A stretch of 64,000 nucleotides of DNA from AV40 sp963817335 (GCA_963817335.1 CAWFNX010000005.1:1674001-1738000); one strand, 5' to 3'; positions 16,722 through 25,662 are shown, counted from the first letter of the stretch. The notes: generated by a model not told the origin, from the sequence alone. Numbers and translations are program-made.

Positions 16722-16908
16722 TTCAATCTGGCGTTTATATGAGATTGCCGGACAAAAGTCGAGCCAATCGCGGCCTCATTTTGAGACCAGGTAGAACATC
16801 GAACAAATTGACCTGTCCCAGAACCTCGCCCCCTGAATACGAGGCGCTCAGAATGTTCTCGCGCAAACTAATTGACGAAGCGTCTGAATTAACTGTTCAG
16901 TTAAACAA

Positions 16909-17820
16909 ATGCCCGCCGCAGCTTCGCTTCGTGCTCTACTGGCACGCTCAATTGATTACGCCGGCATGTTTCCGCCGTGCAGCCTCGAATTGGCGCCGGC
17001 GTTGAAGAATCAAGCCGAGTATGCGCGGTCGCCGGATTCCTGGATGCTGTCAGCGTTTGTGTTGCCGATCGCGAAATTTGCTGACGCCACTGCACTGGTC
17101 TCGCAATTCGACAAACACCATCCCTTGCGCGTTTCTACGCTCGGGCCGAAGACTGAAAACGCGAAAGATTTCCTAACTGAACTGAAAAACGCCGCCGACG
17201 CGATTCGCTCGTTTCAGAACCAACATGCGGATCTCGTTTCGGTCGCCCAACTGGAGATGGTTCTGCCGGCCGATGCCGATCTTGCGAAGTTGAATGAAGC
17301 GGCGGCGCTCGTGGCCGATTTGAAGATGCAAACTTTTTGGGAGACTCCCGCCGAATCGGCTGAACAAACGATTGCGCTGCTGGCGCGTGCGAAGCAACCG
17401 GCGGTTGGCTACAAGTTGCGAACCGGCGGCGTGATTGCTGACGCTTTCCCAAGCTCGGTCCAGATTGCGCGCGCGATTCTCGCGTCAACGAAACATCATG
17501 TTCCGATCAAATTCACCGCCGGACTTCATCATCCGGTCCGGCAGTTTCGCGACGAGGTAAAAACCGAGATGTACGGGTTTCTCAATGTGCTCGGCGCCGG
17601 CGTTCTTTCCGCTGAGCATCATTGGGACGAAGCCCAGACGGTCGACATGCTGGAAGACCAAACCGCAAAGTCGTTCGAATTTCACGATACCGTGTTTGCC
17701 TGGCGTGACTGGGAAGTCACCCTCGATCGGATCAAGGCGCGCCGAAAATTCATTACCTCGTTCGGCAGCTGCAGTTTTGACGACCCACGGGAAGATTTGC
17801 GCGCATTGGATTTGTTGTAA
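16909..17820 (+). CDS. Conserved protein of unknown function next to fahA
   Basis: 303 residues, soluble. The N-terminus (ALLARSIDYAGMFPPCSLELAPAL...WMLSAFVLP) and the C-terminal GSCSFDDPREDLRALDLL look like conserved blocks of a family I associate with fumarylacetoacetase or aromatic catabolism loci in soil bacteria. I cannot name a domain. The middle contains KLRTGGV and PIKFTAGLHHPVR, reminiscent of a TIM-barrel-like enzyme. The two genes are separated only by a palindromic repeat and point in the same direction, so a joint role in tyrosine or homogentisate breakdown is a guess. Confidence 0.7.
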   Translation: MPAAASLRALLARSIDYAGMFPPCSLELAPALKNQAEYARSPDSWMLSAFVLPIAKFADATALVSQFDKHHPLRVSTLGPKTENAKDFLTELKNAADAIRSFQNQHADLVSVAQLEMVLPADADLAKLNEAAALVADLKMQTFWETPAESAEQTIALLARAKQPAVGYKLRTGGVIADAFPSSVQIARAILASTKHHVPIKFTAGLHHPVRQFRDEVKTEMYGFLNVLGAGVLSAEHHWDEAQTVDMLEDQTAKSFEFHDTVFAWRDWEVTLDRIKARRKFITSFGSCSFDDPREDLRALDLL

Positions 17821-17875
17821 GGTAGGGGCGGTTCACCGAACCGCCCGCGGGCGATTGAGGTCAATCGCCCCTACC
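17821..17875. repeat. Intergenic palindromic repeat, copy 2
   Basis: It begins GGTAGGGGCGGTTCACCGAA and ends CAATCGCCCCTACC. The ends pair with each other, and each half also folds (GGCGGTTC..GAACCGCC). It directly follows the stop of the upstream gene and ends one base before the fahA start, so it could influence expression of fahA. Same family as 6917-6972 and 33288-33341. Confidence 0.7.
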
Positions 17876-17876
17876 A

Positions 17877-19133
17877 ATGTCACTCAAATCATTTATCGAC
17901 GTCTCGGCTGATTCCCATTTTCCATTGGAGAATCTTCCCTTCGGCGTTTTTAAACCACGGGACGGTGTCGCCCGGGTCGGTGTCGCGCTCGGCGATCAGG
18001 TGGTCGATCTCGCCGCGCTGGAAGCGGCCGGGCATTTCAAAGATTTACAAGACCGGCAATTATTCGCGCGCGATTCGCTGAACGATTTTCTGGCGCTCGG
18101 CAGACCGGCTTGGAAAAAAGCGCGCGAGATCCTGCAGAAATTGCTCGATGCCAGTACGGCGACGTTGCGTGACGATGGGAAATTGCGTGAACGCGTTTTT
18201 CACCGGCAATCCGACGTGGCGATGCAGTTACCGGCCAGGATCGCAAATTATACAGATTTCTATTCTTCCTATCATCACGCGCACAATGTTGGAACCATGT
18301 TGCGCGGTCCGGAGAACGCGCTGATGCCAAATTGGAAATGGCTGCCGGTCGCGTATCATGGTCGCGCCAGTTCAGTGGTCGTGAGCGGCACCGAAGTGAG
18401 ACGGCCAAAGGGCCAAATTAAACCGCCAGATGCGCCGGCTCCATTATTCGGCCCCACCAAAAGTTTGGATTATGAGCTGGAAATGGCGTTTTTTGTCGGA
18501 CCCGGCAATTCGTTAGGTCAACCGGTGCCGATCGACCAGGCCGGCGATCACATTTTTGGCTTTGTCCTAATGAACGATTGGAGCGCGCGCGACATTCAGG
18601 CGTGGGAATACCAGCCGCTCGGGCCATTTTTGGCGAAGAATTTCTGCACCAGCATATCGCCGTGGGTCGTGACCATGGATGCGCTCGAGCCCTTCCGCAG
18701 CCCGCTGCCGAAACAGGACCCGGAACCATTGCCTTATCTTCGCGCCAAAAACGATTTTACCTTCGACATTCAATTGGAAGCGAAGCTTCAAACGACCAAA
18801 ATGAAAACGCCGCAAACAATCACGCGCACGAATTTTCAAAACCTTTACTGGAGTGTCTCGCAGCAGCTCGCCCATCATACGGTCACTGGCTGCAACCTCC
18901 AACCGGGCGACCTGCTGGCGAGCGGAACAATCAGCGGCGCGACCGAAGATTCCCGTGGCTGCATGCTGGAATTGACCTGGCGCGGCGCGAACCCGCTGAA
19001 ACTGGCCGATGGCGAAGAGCGAAAATGGCTCGAAGATGGCGATACGCTTTCGATCGCTGGTTGGTGCCAGGGCAATGGCTATCGAGTCGGTTTTGGCGAA
19101 GTCACCGGAACGATTTTGCCGTCGAGGGCCTGA
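17877..19133 (+). CDS. fahA: Fumarylacetoacetase
   Basis: 418 residues, matching FAH length. The N-terminal SH3-like part (FPLENLPFGVFKPR...VGVALGDQVVDL) and the hydrolase core with YTDFYSSYHHAHNVG, LDYELEMAFFVGPGN, NDWSARDIQAWEYQPLGPF and the C-terminal GSGTISG-like block (LASGTISGATEDSRG) are all visible. It splits fumarylacetoacetate into fumarate and acetoacetate in tyrosine catabolism. The ATG at 17877 follows the palindromic repeat with no room for a normal promoter, suggesting co-transcription with the upstream gene. Confidence 0.95.
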   Translation: MSLKSFIDVSADSHFPLENLPFGVFKPRDGVARVGVALGDQVVDLAALEAAGHFKDLQDRQLFARDSLNDFLALGRPAWKKAREILQKLLDASTATLRDDGKLRERVFHRQSDVAMQLPARIANYTDFYSSYHHAHNVGTMLRGPENALMPNWKWLPVAYHGRASSVVVSGTEVRRPKGQIKPPDAPAPLFGPTKSLDYELEMAFFVGPGNSLGQPVPIDQAGDHIFGFVLMNDWSARDIQAWEYQPLGPFLAKNFCTSISPWVVTMDALEPFRSPLPKQDPEPLPYLRAKNDFTFDIQLEAKLQTTKMKTPQTITRTNFQNLYWSVSQQLAHHTVTGCNLQPGDLLASGTISGATEDSRGCMLELTWRGANPLKLADGEERKWLEDGDTLSIAGWCQGNGYRVGFGEVTGTILPSRA

Positions 19134-19187
19134 TTTTTAGCTCAAGAAGGCCGGTTCTGGTCTAAGGACTGCTGAAAAGACCCGGCA

Positions 19188-19568
19188 ATGAGCGCCCAGA
19201 TCCTTCATGTCGACGACGACCCGGACATCCGGTTGCTGATTGCAGCTTCGCTCCATGACTTCGGTTACGTTGTAGCAACGGCGGGCACCGTGGCGGAAGG
19301 GCTGGAGTTGGCGAAAAGAGTAAAGTTCGATCTTTTTATCCTGGATGTGCGTCTCCCCGATGGGAACGGCATTGAGCTCTGCCAAAAAGTCAACGGGCTG
19401 CAGCCACACAGTCCGGTGCTTTATTATTCCGCTTACGCGAGCGACGAAGAACAGGAAGCTGCTCTGTCAGTCTGCGGCGATGCCTATTTAAAGAAGCCGG
19501 TTTCCCCCACGGTTTTGGAAAAGACGATTGCCGAGTTGCTCGAAGGCAGATTGACCGCAACCGCTTAA
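19188..19568 (+). CDS. Single-domain response regulator (CheY-like)
   Basis: 126 residues forming only a receiver domain. The acidic pair DDDPD is at the N-terminus, the phospho-acceptor Asp is in LFILDVRLPDG, and the switch residues are Ser/Tyr (YYSAYAS) and Lys (AYLKKPVS). No output domain. No kinase gene is adjacent. Likely acts by protein-protein contact or in a phosphorelay. Confidence 0.88.
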   Translation: MSAQILHVDDDPDIRLLIAASLHDFGYVVATAGTVAEGLELAKRVKFDLFILDVRLPDGNGIELCQKVNGLQPHSPVLYYSAYASDEEQEAALSVCGDAYLKKPVSPTVLEKTIAELLEGRLTATA

Positions 19569-20062
19569 TTTTACCACATTCGGTAAAACTCCGGCAGGAA
19601 AGAAAAACCTCACGTGCGTCGACCGGTTTGCCGGGTTTCGACCAAAATTCTCTAAAATTCCGGAAACGTTTCCGGGTTGGTCATGAAGGATTTGATGTGT
19701 TGAATTCGCGGCGGCGACAAGGGCCTGTAGCTCAGCGGTTGGAGCAGGGGAACTCATAATTGCCTAACGAGTTTTTTGCGCAGTTTTTCATGCGGTTGCG
19801 CAGCGGGTTTTTCATGGGTAGCCCTAACGAGTCTGGTTTGCGCCGGGTTTCGCCGAATTGCGCAGTTTTGCAGCAAAAAATCATCAGATCGTAGAAAACA
19901 ACCGTGAAACTTTGCGCGGTCAACGCCACGAAATTATTTCTGGAAGACGCGCTTTTCTGGGCGGCGCCTGCGAGGAATGCTCGCAAAGACTGGGCGCGCG
20001 GTCTGGGCACCCATGGGAAACATTGTCGGATTTCTCGGAAAATTTAAACGTTTCGCGAACGC
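19569..20062. other. Gene-free stretch: palindrome, truncated tRNA, GC-rich short repeats
   Basis: No convincing ORF. It contains a TTACC..GGTAA hairpin just after the regulator gene, a perfect 16-bp palindrome CCGGAAACGTTTCCGG (19660-19675), a truncated tRNA copy (19721-19760), and two CCTAACGAGT-type direct repeats about 60 bases apart (19763 and 19823) set in GCGC/TTTT-rich sequence. The CCTAACGAG core is the same as in the attC-like sites at 56.9-62.6 kb. Confidence 0.6.
19721..19760 (+). pseudogene. Truncated tRNA (5' half of tRNA with CAU anticodon)
   Basis: The sequence matches positions 1-39 of the complete tRNA at 29340-29412 with one substitution (TTGG for TTAG) and one inserted A before the anticodon loop, and stops just after CTCATAAT. 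The T-arm and the 3' acceptor strand are missing, so it cannot make a tRNA. It may be a scar of site-specific integration or a duplication. Confidence 0.8.
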
Positions 20063-20266
20063 ATGATCGACGATTTCGCGCCACTTTTTCGACTGATTGA
20101 GAATAGGACGAAGGAGGTGTCTGGCCGCCCAGATCGCCCGATCTCTCCTGGGATTAAAAAAAAGCTGGCAAAATTGGCCGCTGGTTGGTGCACTAACGAA
20201 GAGCTACGCGAACTAATCGGGCTTCTTGAACAGCCTGACCTGATTCCTGTGCGCGTAAGGAGATAA
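20063..20266 (+). CDS. Small acidic-basic protein of unknown function
   Basis: 67 residues from ATG 20063. The segment ISPGIKKKLAKLAAGWCTNEELRELIGLLEQPDLI resembles the small protein at 22599-22844 (FRKFASGKATPEERAEVVRLVDFRPDWIAAL), with the pattern L..hA.G..T.EE..E...L...P..I. Both sit near regulators in this island. The stop is 22 bases before the GAF gene in the same direction. Possibly a small anti-sigma or adaptor-type helical protein. This is a guess from pattern only. Confidence 0.5.
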   Translation: MIDDFAPLFRLIENRTKEVSGRPDRPISPGIKKKLAKLAAGWCTNEELRELIGLLEQPDLIPVRVRR

Positions 20267-20288
20267 GAATTTTAAGAGAATCACCAAA

Positions 20289-20915
20289 ATGACTGCTTCG
20301 GTTCGCGCGAACTTTCTTCCAGAGCAGCGATTTATTCCACTGCGACCTGCCCTGCAAGAACATCTCGCAAAAATCGGCGACGCCGTATCGCCCCGTAACT
20401 TCCTGAGCATCTGTGACCGAATGTTGATGAAGTTCTTAACCGACACTTTTGAGCGGGTATCTGCCGACGCGGGCAGCATCTGGCTGCTCGACGAAGAAAA
20501 GCAACATCTTGTCGTTGCCTTCAGCAGCGGCGCGAACGCCGACAAGATCGTTGGGTTTAAACAACCGCTTAGTAAAGGCATCATAAGCTTGGTTGTCGCC
20601 AGTGAGCGGGCGTTTATCGACAGCAACGTGTACAAAAACTCGAATTACAGCGCTGTCCTTGACGAAAAACTACACAACACCACCTATGCGATGATCGCCG
20701 TACCGCTGTATTTTCTTAACCAAGTGCGTGGGGTTATTTCCTGTGTGCAGCTTCTCGATGTTCTCCTGCAGCATGGAGAGCCCGTGCCGGCTGGAAAAAC
20801 TCCGCCGGGTTTTAAGCCACAGCATCTCGCTACAATTCAAACGGCGTCCGCCGTACTCAAAGATCTAATCGACTATCGACTGCTCTCGACTGCCGTTGGG
20901 TGGTATCGACGCTGA
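20289..20915 (+). CDS. GAF-domain protein
   Basis: 208 residues. The region 30-170 follows the GAF fold pattern (SADAGSIWLLDEEKQHLVVAFSSG, GISLVVASERAFIDSN near GIISL, YAMIAVPLYFLNQVRGVISCVQLL). GAF domains bind small ligands such as cyclic nucleotides or haem, and the ligand is unknown. No output domain follows. The subtilase gene begins one base after this stop, so the two are translationally linked and the GAF protein may be a regulator or partner of the protease. Confidence 0.8.
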   Translation: MTASVRANFLPEQRFIPLRPALQEHLAKIGDAVSPRNFLSICDRMLMKFLTDTFERVSADAGSIWLLDEEKQHLVVAFSSGANADKIVGFKQPLSKGIISLVVASERAFIDSNVYKNSNYSAVLDEKLHNTTYAMIAVPLYFLNQVRGVISCVQLLDVLLQHGEPVPAGKTPPGFKPQHLATIQTASAVLKDLIDYRLLSTAVGWYRR

Positions 20916-20916
20916 G

Positions 20917-21702
20917 ATGGATTCATCTCCGTTAAAACTCGAGGAAGCGCGCAGAGCGTTGACTAACGGCACGGGTAAAGGCGTGCGAATCGCCGTTCTG
21001 GATTCGGGGATCGAAATTGATCACCCCGAGCTAGTCAATCTAAAGCTAACGGACGATTTGCACGTCGTTGACAGCGGAATTCAGATCGAGGTGAAGTCAG
21101 GGGACGGTACCGACATCTTTGGTCACGGCACCGCGATCGCAGGAGTGATTCGTCGCATCGCACCTGACGCAGAGATCGGCAGCATTCGTGTCCTTGGTGA
21201 GAGCCTGGTGTCGCGCACCGTGATCATCCGCGAAGGAATTCGGCAGGCAATTGACCGAGGCTACCGCATTTTAAATTGCAGTTTCGGCTGTCGAGTACCA
21301 GAACACATCTTTCAATATAAGGAATGGATCGACGAAGCATACCTTAAGGGGATACATATCGTTTCTGCCTGCAACAATCTTGATTTCCGTCAACCGGAGT
21401 GGCCTGGCTACTTCCCGAGCGTCATCACTGTCAACATGGCTGAGCTCGATGATGAGGACACTTTCTTCTACAAATCGGGTCATCTGGTGGAGTTCCTCGC
21501 TCGTGGTGTCAATGTAACTCTCCCTTGGAATCACCATTTAACGAGGGAAGTTACAGGCAGTAGTTTTGCGGCGCCCGTCTTAACTGGCCTGCTCGCTCGA
21601 CTGATTTCGGTCTTTCCGAACTTACCGCCACTGGAGGCCAAGGCGCTTTTGCATCGGCTAGCAATTCCTTGGCGCAAAGAAGTTAACACCCCGAACGTGT
21701 AA
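20917..21702 (+). CDS. Small S8 (subtilisin-like) serine protease
   Basis: 261 residues with the full catalytic triad: Asp29 (IAVLDSGIEIDHPE), His70 (DIFGHGTAIAGVI) and Ser216 (VTGSSFAAPVLTG). The oxyanion Asn is near residue 153 (SACNN). There is no signal peptide and no long propeptide, so it should act in the cytoplasm. Its size is close to the bare catalytic domain, as for intracellular subtilases and those that process ribosomal peptides. The start ATG 20917 lies one base after the GAF stop. A TTG at 20896 would overlap it. Together with the ABC exporter downstream this suggests peptide processing, which is inference. Confidence 0.88.
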   Translation: MDSSPLKLEEARRALTNGTGKGVRIAVLDSGIEIDHPELVNLKLTDDLHVVDSGIQIEVKSGDGTDIFGHGTAIAGVIRRIAPDAEIGSIRVLGESLVSRTVIIREGIRQAIDRGYRILNCSFGCRVPEHIFQYKEWIDEAYLKGIHIVSACNNLDFRQPEWPGYFPSVITVNMAELDDEDTFFYKSGHLVEFLARGVNVTLPWNHHLTREVTGSSFAAPVLTGLLARLISVFPNLPPLEAKALLHRLAIPWRKEVNTPNV

Positions 21703-21878
21703 GCCTAATCAGTCGGTTATTGAGCAGATCTAGGAATTCTACGGCAATGTTCTCCGCTGCGGAATCTTAAGAATAAATTACGGAAATTAGCCGACCACCT
21801 CTGTCGGTTTCAACGACAGATCGACCGAGGAGGCGGCTTGACAGTATATCTTAAGGCTTGGCACAGTACCGGCCAGGG

Positions 21879-22553
21879 ATGGCAAACGAACTTGAGACCG
21901 TGCGCGACGCCCTGCTCGGAGATTCTGACGCCGCATTACAATTACATCGGAAACATCATACTTCGGTGTTAGCGGCATTGATGAATCGCGGTACGGCTAT
22001 GCAACTCACACGATCGGAGGTAGAAGAATGCGTGGGAGACTTGTGGTCCGACTGTTTCGGAGCAACGAATACAAAACCTGCGTTGTTGAAGAGATTCAAA
22101 GGTGCTGGACCGTTGCGTGCCTGGCTGATCACTGTCGGTCTCCATCGCCTCATCGATCTTGCTCGTCGCAAGAGATTTCGCCACGATCTGTATGGCGACA
22201 AGGAGACATCATCGCCTGATCCAATGGATAAAATTCCGGCTGCCGACGGGCTGCTGGCCGATTCCGACGTTGTTTTGCTCCTTCAAACTTCACTCAAAAA
22301 AGCTCTCGCCGGTTCCAATCGCGAGCGGCTTTTATTGCTTTGCCTTGTCTATCTTCATGGAATCAAACAGAAGGAGTTGGCCAACATTTATGGCTGCAAC
22401 GAATCGACGATTAGCCGATGGCTGGATGGCACACTCAAACAAATCCACGCCGACACGTTGCATGAGATCAAGACTCTAGACCCTTCGACTGGCTGGGACT
22501 GGCCTGAAATTATGCAGTTGTGCGACACAATAAATCAGGAGTTGAGCGACTAA
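21879..22553 (+). CDS. ECF-like RNA polymerase sigma factor
   Basis: 224 residues from ATG 21879 (TTG at 21858 is an alternative). A sigma-70 region 2-like helix set (LHRKHHTSVLAAL...EVEECVGDLWSDCFG...LRAWLITVGLHRLIDLARRKR) is followed by a region 4-like helix-turn-helix (LLLLCLVYLHGIKQKELANIYGCNESTISRWLDGTLKQI). It resembles the SigZ/ECF-type factors in myxobacteria and planctomycetes. No membrane anti-sigma factor is next to it. The small protein at 22599 follows directly and may modulate it. The 155-bp upstream gap holds a hairpin (CTGTCG..CGACAG near 21802-21820). Confidence 0.8.
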   Translation: MANELETVRDALLGDSDAALQLHRKHHTSVLAALMNRGTAMQLTRSEVEECVGDLWSDCFGATNTKPALLKRFKGAGPLRAWLITVGLHRLIDLARRKRFRHDLYGDKETSSPDPMDKIPAADGLLADSDVVLLLQTSLKKALAGSNRERLLLLCLVYLHGIKQKELANIYGCNESTISRWLDGTLKQIHADTLHEIKTLDPSTGWDWPEIMQLCDTINQELSD

Positions 22554-22598
22554 TTTCGCAAGTTCTCGCCGATTCCACGTTCCTTTATTAAATAGTTG

Positions 22599-22844
22599 AT
22601 GCAAACTGATCTCGAAATCATCACGAAGTTTCTTGCCCGCTCCGGCGTCGAGGTTAAAGGGCGCGGGAGCGATGTGCCTGACCAGGATGGCCTCGTGCTG
22701 TTCCGAAAATTCGCCAGCGGCAAAGCCACGCCTGAGGAACGGGCGGAAGTGGTGCGGCTGGTCGATTTCCGTCCCGACTGGATCGCTGCACTGGCAGACG
22801 AAATCAAGCGCCGGGAAAGAACCAGATCCACAGCAGAACCATAA
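22599..22844 (+). CDS. Small helical protein after the sigma factor
   Basis: 81 residues from ATG 22599. It is soluble and charged, with FRKFASGKATPEERAEVVRLVDFRPDWIAALADEIKRR. A TxEE..E...L helix like this is found in the N-terminal segment of many anti-sigma factors and small regulatory proteins, but no zinc motif or membrane span follows. It is probably co-transcribed with the sigma factor (45-base gap). It resembles the 67-residue protein at 20063. Confidence 0.55.
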   Translation: MQTDLEIITKFLARSGVEVKGRGSDVPDQDGLVLFRKFASGKATPEERAEVVRLVDFRPDWIAALADEIKRRERTRSTAEP

Positions 22845-23090
22845 CCTGCATCTTTGTTAGCATTGGTTCGGGGCAGATCCGGCCGCGAGCATCAATCGCG
22901 CTGCGCCTCAAATAGATCTTGTGGTGAAACGCGCGCCAACTCTTGACTTTTCGGCCAAAATGTTACGACCCAAGAAGGAACCTGCGTGGATAGCAGCGGC
23001 GCAAGCTTCTCGCCTATATTGTGAGTAATATAATGTCTTGACGGTCCAAGTGGTGAGGCGAAACATCGGTGCGGCCTCCGACGATAAGAC
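22845..23090. promoter_or_regulatory. Intergenic gap upstream of ABC exporter
   Basis: About 246 bases without a supported gene on either strand. There is an AT-rich patch (GTGAGTAATATAATG, about 23022-23036) that could be a -10 region for the exporter. I see no clear operator or hairpin. Confidence 0.3.
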
Positions 23091-25181
23091 GTGACCACCC
23101 AACGCCAGCCGCTGCTTCCTGCAACAAAACTCGCTCCACGACCCACGGTGCCTCAGGTCCCCAGCGCTTCGACCGCCAGTGGACAAATTGCAGGCAAGAT
23201 GCAGCGAATATCTGACGAACCTATCTCCGATCTAAAATGGAAGACCCTTTTTAGCTTTGGTTGGAAGCTCATCGGCATCTGCCGCGGTTTAGTAGTGTTA
23301 TGTGCGATCTTGTCGCTAACCCAGGATGCAATAGGTCTAGGTGTAGTCCAACTCTTCGGGTTCCTAACTAACCAAGTTAGTATTAGCAGCCCCATCCACG
23401 TACATACTCCCGAGGCGTCATCTGGCCATCTCACAGCTACGGAACAAAAGTCCGTCGCGCCGCCGGCAGCACGCCTTTCGCCTGAAAACAACTCTTCGCG
23501 TCGTGGCCTCATCGGAGCTTATCTCGGCTGGGTTGCTCTCGCGATTTGCGGTGTTGGCTTTTCCATTCCCCTAAAATGGCTAACGACGAAATTGGATGCA
23601 CTACTTTCAAACCGATTACGGACGAATCTGTTCGATCGCGTCCTCAAACAGTCGCCTGAATTTTTTCATGAGAACGATCCCGGCCAATTAAACGCAATCA
23701 TCAACCAAATGACGGTACAGACGGAGGTGGTTGTTCGCCAAATCATTGTCGAACCATTACTGCAATTTGTTGTCCTCGCTGGGACGACAGGCCTGTTAAG
23801 TTACAATTTCATCCAGCTGCACAAAGAACCTCTCGCTATTTTCGGCGCCCAGCTTCCCTCAGGTGCAATCCCGCCGATCATCGTCGGCCTGGCGCTGTTC
23901 TCGCCTTATGTCATCAGCAAGATTGGCGCCCGTATTCGCACCGCATCAAAGGCGGTTCAAACCTGTATGTTGACATTGTCGAGCCTTGTCACGAGCGCCA
24001 CGCAGTCGCCGGAAGAGATCCAAGCAATGGAAGCAGAACGTATCTTTAGCGACAAACACAATGCAAGTTTGGAGAAGTCGCTCCACGCGCAATTGCAGCA
24101 AACGATGGCAGTTGAGACTGTGAATTTCGTTAATGGATTGCCTAGTTTGCTGATTCAGATCGCTTTGTTGGGATTCGCCGTGTGCCTCGTGCTCAAGCCA
24201 GGTGGAAACGCACGACCGGGCGACGTAGTAGCAGTTCTTCTTCTTGCACCAATGCTAATGTCCCCCATCCAAACCCTATCAGGTTACTTGGTGATGGCTT
24301 CAACTTCATGGCCAAACATCGAGAAGATCATCAATATCTTGGAATCCCGCAGAAAAACGGAAGACCAGCCAGGCGCAGCGGATACCCAATTGAGAGGGCC
24401 TACAATCGAGGCGCGAGACGTTAGTTTTTCGTATCGGCCGGGATCACAGCAGATTTTTACCGGCCTTTCCTTCACTCTTCCACCGGAAAAGACGACCGGC
24501 TTCGTGGCAAAAATGGGCCAGGGCAAAACGACTTTTTTCAAGCTGGCGCTCAGATTTTATGATCCACAGCAAGGGCAAATCCTGGTGGGCGGGCGGCCGA
24601 CAACCGATTACACGCCTGATATGTTGCGGCAGCGTATCGCGATGATGTCGCAATTTCCGGCGTTCTTCTTTGATACAGTGCGGGAAAATCTGCGGATGGC
24701 CAAACCCGCTGCGAACGATGATGAACTTCAAAGCATCTGCGAACGCACCGGAGTTTGGAAAATTTTAAACCAAAAGCTTCCGCCCTCGGACACGGATTCG
24801 ATTTTAGACGCGAACCTGGCTGCGGGTAAAACGCTCTCTGGCGGTGAGCGAAAACTACTCGCGCTCACACGTTGTTTGTTGCGGGACCCTACTTTCCTCT
24901 TTCTAGATGAACCGACTGTCGGCATGGATAACGAGGAGAAATTCGAGATTCGCAAAATGCTCCGGGAAGGCACACGCGGCAAGACAGTCATGGTTGTCGA
25001 TCACGACGTTAACTGGCTGCTACAGTTTTGCGATTACTTCGTCGTTCTCGACGACGGCAGCGTTGTCGAACAAGGGACTGCGAAAGAACTGCTCTCCCAC
25101 GACGGTTTGCTTTATCAGCTTTATATGGCCGCAATGGGACCGAAAACCAAGGAAATTGCATCCTATATTGCGCGGGTCTAG
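23091..25181 (+). CDS. ABC exporter (fused permease and ATPase)
   Basis: 696 residues from GTG 23091. An ATG at 23199 (MQRISDEP) is an alternative start. The N-terminal half has about six membrane segments (near residues 65-85, 140-165, 225-250, 260-285, 345-370, 375-400). The ATPase half has Walker A AKMGQGKTT (with Ala in place of the first Gly), Q-loop MMSQFPAFFFDT, signature LSGGERK, Walker B TFLFLDEPTVGMD and switch His in VDHDVNW. It lacks a C39 peptidase, so substrate processing would need another protease, for which the upstream subtilase is a candidate. The two short ORFs that follow in the same direction could be substrates. This is inference. Confidence 0.9.
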   Translation: MTTQRQPLLPATKLAPRPTVPQVPSASTASGQIAGKMQRISDEPISDLKWKTLFSFGWKLIGICRGLVVLCAILSLTQDAIGLGVVQLFGFLTNQVSISSPIHVHTPEASSGHLTATEQKSVAPPAARLSPENNSSRRGLIGAYLGWVALAICGVGFSIPLKWLTTKLDALLSNRLRTNLFDRVLKQSPEFFHENDPGQLNAIINQMTVQTEVVVRQIIVEPLLQFVVLAGTTGLLSYNFIQLHKEPLAIFGAQLPSGAIPPIIVGLALFSPYVISKIGARIRTASKAVQTCMLTLSSLVTSATQSPEEIQAMEAERIFSDKHNASLEKSLHAQLQQTMAVETVNFVNGLPSLLIQIALLGFAVCLVLKPGGNARPGDVVAVLLLAPMLMSPIQTLSGYLVMASTSWPNIEKIINILESRRKTEDQPGAADTQLRGPTIEARDVSFSYRPGSQQIFTGLSFTLPPEKTTGFVAKMGQGKTTFFKLALRFYDPQQGQILVGGRPTTDYTPDMLRQRIAMMSQFPAFFFDTVRENLRMAKPAANDDELQSICERTGVWKILNQKLPPSDTDSILDANLAAGKTLSGGERKLLALTRCLLRDPTFLFLDEPTVGMDNEEKFEIRKMLREGTRGKTVMVVDHDVNWLLQFCDYFVVLDDGSVVEQGTAKELLSHDGLLYQLYMAAMGPKTKEIASYIARV

Positions 25182-25240
25182 TAAAATAAGTTTGCAAGTA
25201 CGAGCACGAGGATCGTATCTCTCATAAACGGAAGGCGATT

Positions 25241-25342
25241 ATGAGCAATTTTCGGCAGAACGAAAAAAACGATTTTGCCCGGTGCAGCGGCCCGGCAAAA
25301 AACAGGAAAGACGAAAAACCCAGCAAAAATAGAAAGAAATAA
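25241..25342 (+). CDS. Short Lys/Asn-rich peptide (33 aa)
   Basis: ATG 25241 to TAA 25342, with a strong Shine-Dalgarno GGAAGG six bases upstream. The peptide starts MSNFRQNEKNDFARCSG and ends KPSKNRKK. It is hydrophilic and strongly basic, with a single Cys. It lies 59 bases after the ABC exporter and 5 bases before the next gene, so it belongs to the same transcription unit. It could be a precursor peptide for the exporter or a leader peptide. No known family recognised. Confidence 0.55.
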   Translation: MSNFRQNEKNDFARCSGPAKNRKDEKPSKNRKK

Positions 25343-25347
25343 AGATT

Positions 25348-25662
25348 ATGGCAGAAGAAGAGAAAAAGGTAACAATTGATGTATGGGGCACCAAAAAGCC
25401 GGAAGGCTCGGTGGACAAAGCCAAAACAACAAAAGATCAGGCAGCTCCGCCTGCGGCCGAAGGGGAAGTGGAAGGCCATTGGCATCAACACGGCCACTGG
25501 TGCCACGGCGGCGGACCGTTCTGGCGTGTAGGGGTCGGGGTCGGGGGCGGAGGCGGTTGGGTTCGGTGTTGGAATTGTGGCTCAGTCCGGTTTGTGGGAA
25601 ACGCGTACCCAGGGCAGGTATTCATCTGTGGTAATTGCGGAAGCCCTTACACCCCGTACTAA
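25348..25662 (+). CDS. His/Gly-rich zinc-ribbon small protein
   Basis: 104 residues. An acidic N-terminal half (MAEEEKKVTIDVWGTKKPE..) leads to a His-rich stretch (GHWHQHGHWCHGGGPFW), a Gly/Val run (VGVGVGGGGGW) and a C-terminal CWNCGS...CGNCGSPYTPY zinc ribbon. The N-terminal VTIDVWGTKKP could be a leader-like element. There is no signal peptide. It follows the 33-residue ORF with a 5-base gap and an AGAAAG ribosome-binding stretch. Function unknown. It may bind zinc or be the exported or modified product of the island. Confidence 0.65.
   Translation: MAEEEKKVTIDVWGTKKPEGSVDKAKTTKDQAAPPAAEGEVEGHWHQHGHWCHGGGPFWRVGVGVGGGGGWVRCWNCGSVRFVGNAYPGQVFICGNCGSPYTPY

Noticed and set aside
19721..19760. 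Second functional tRNA
   Set aside because: Only the 5' half is present; no T-arm or 3' acceptor strand.
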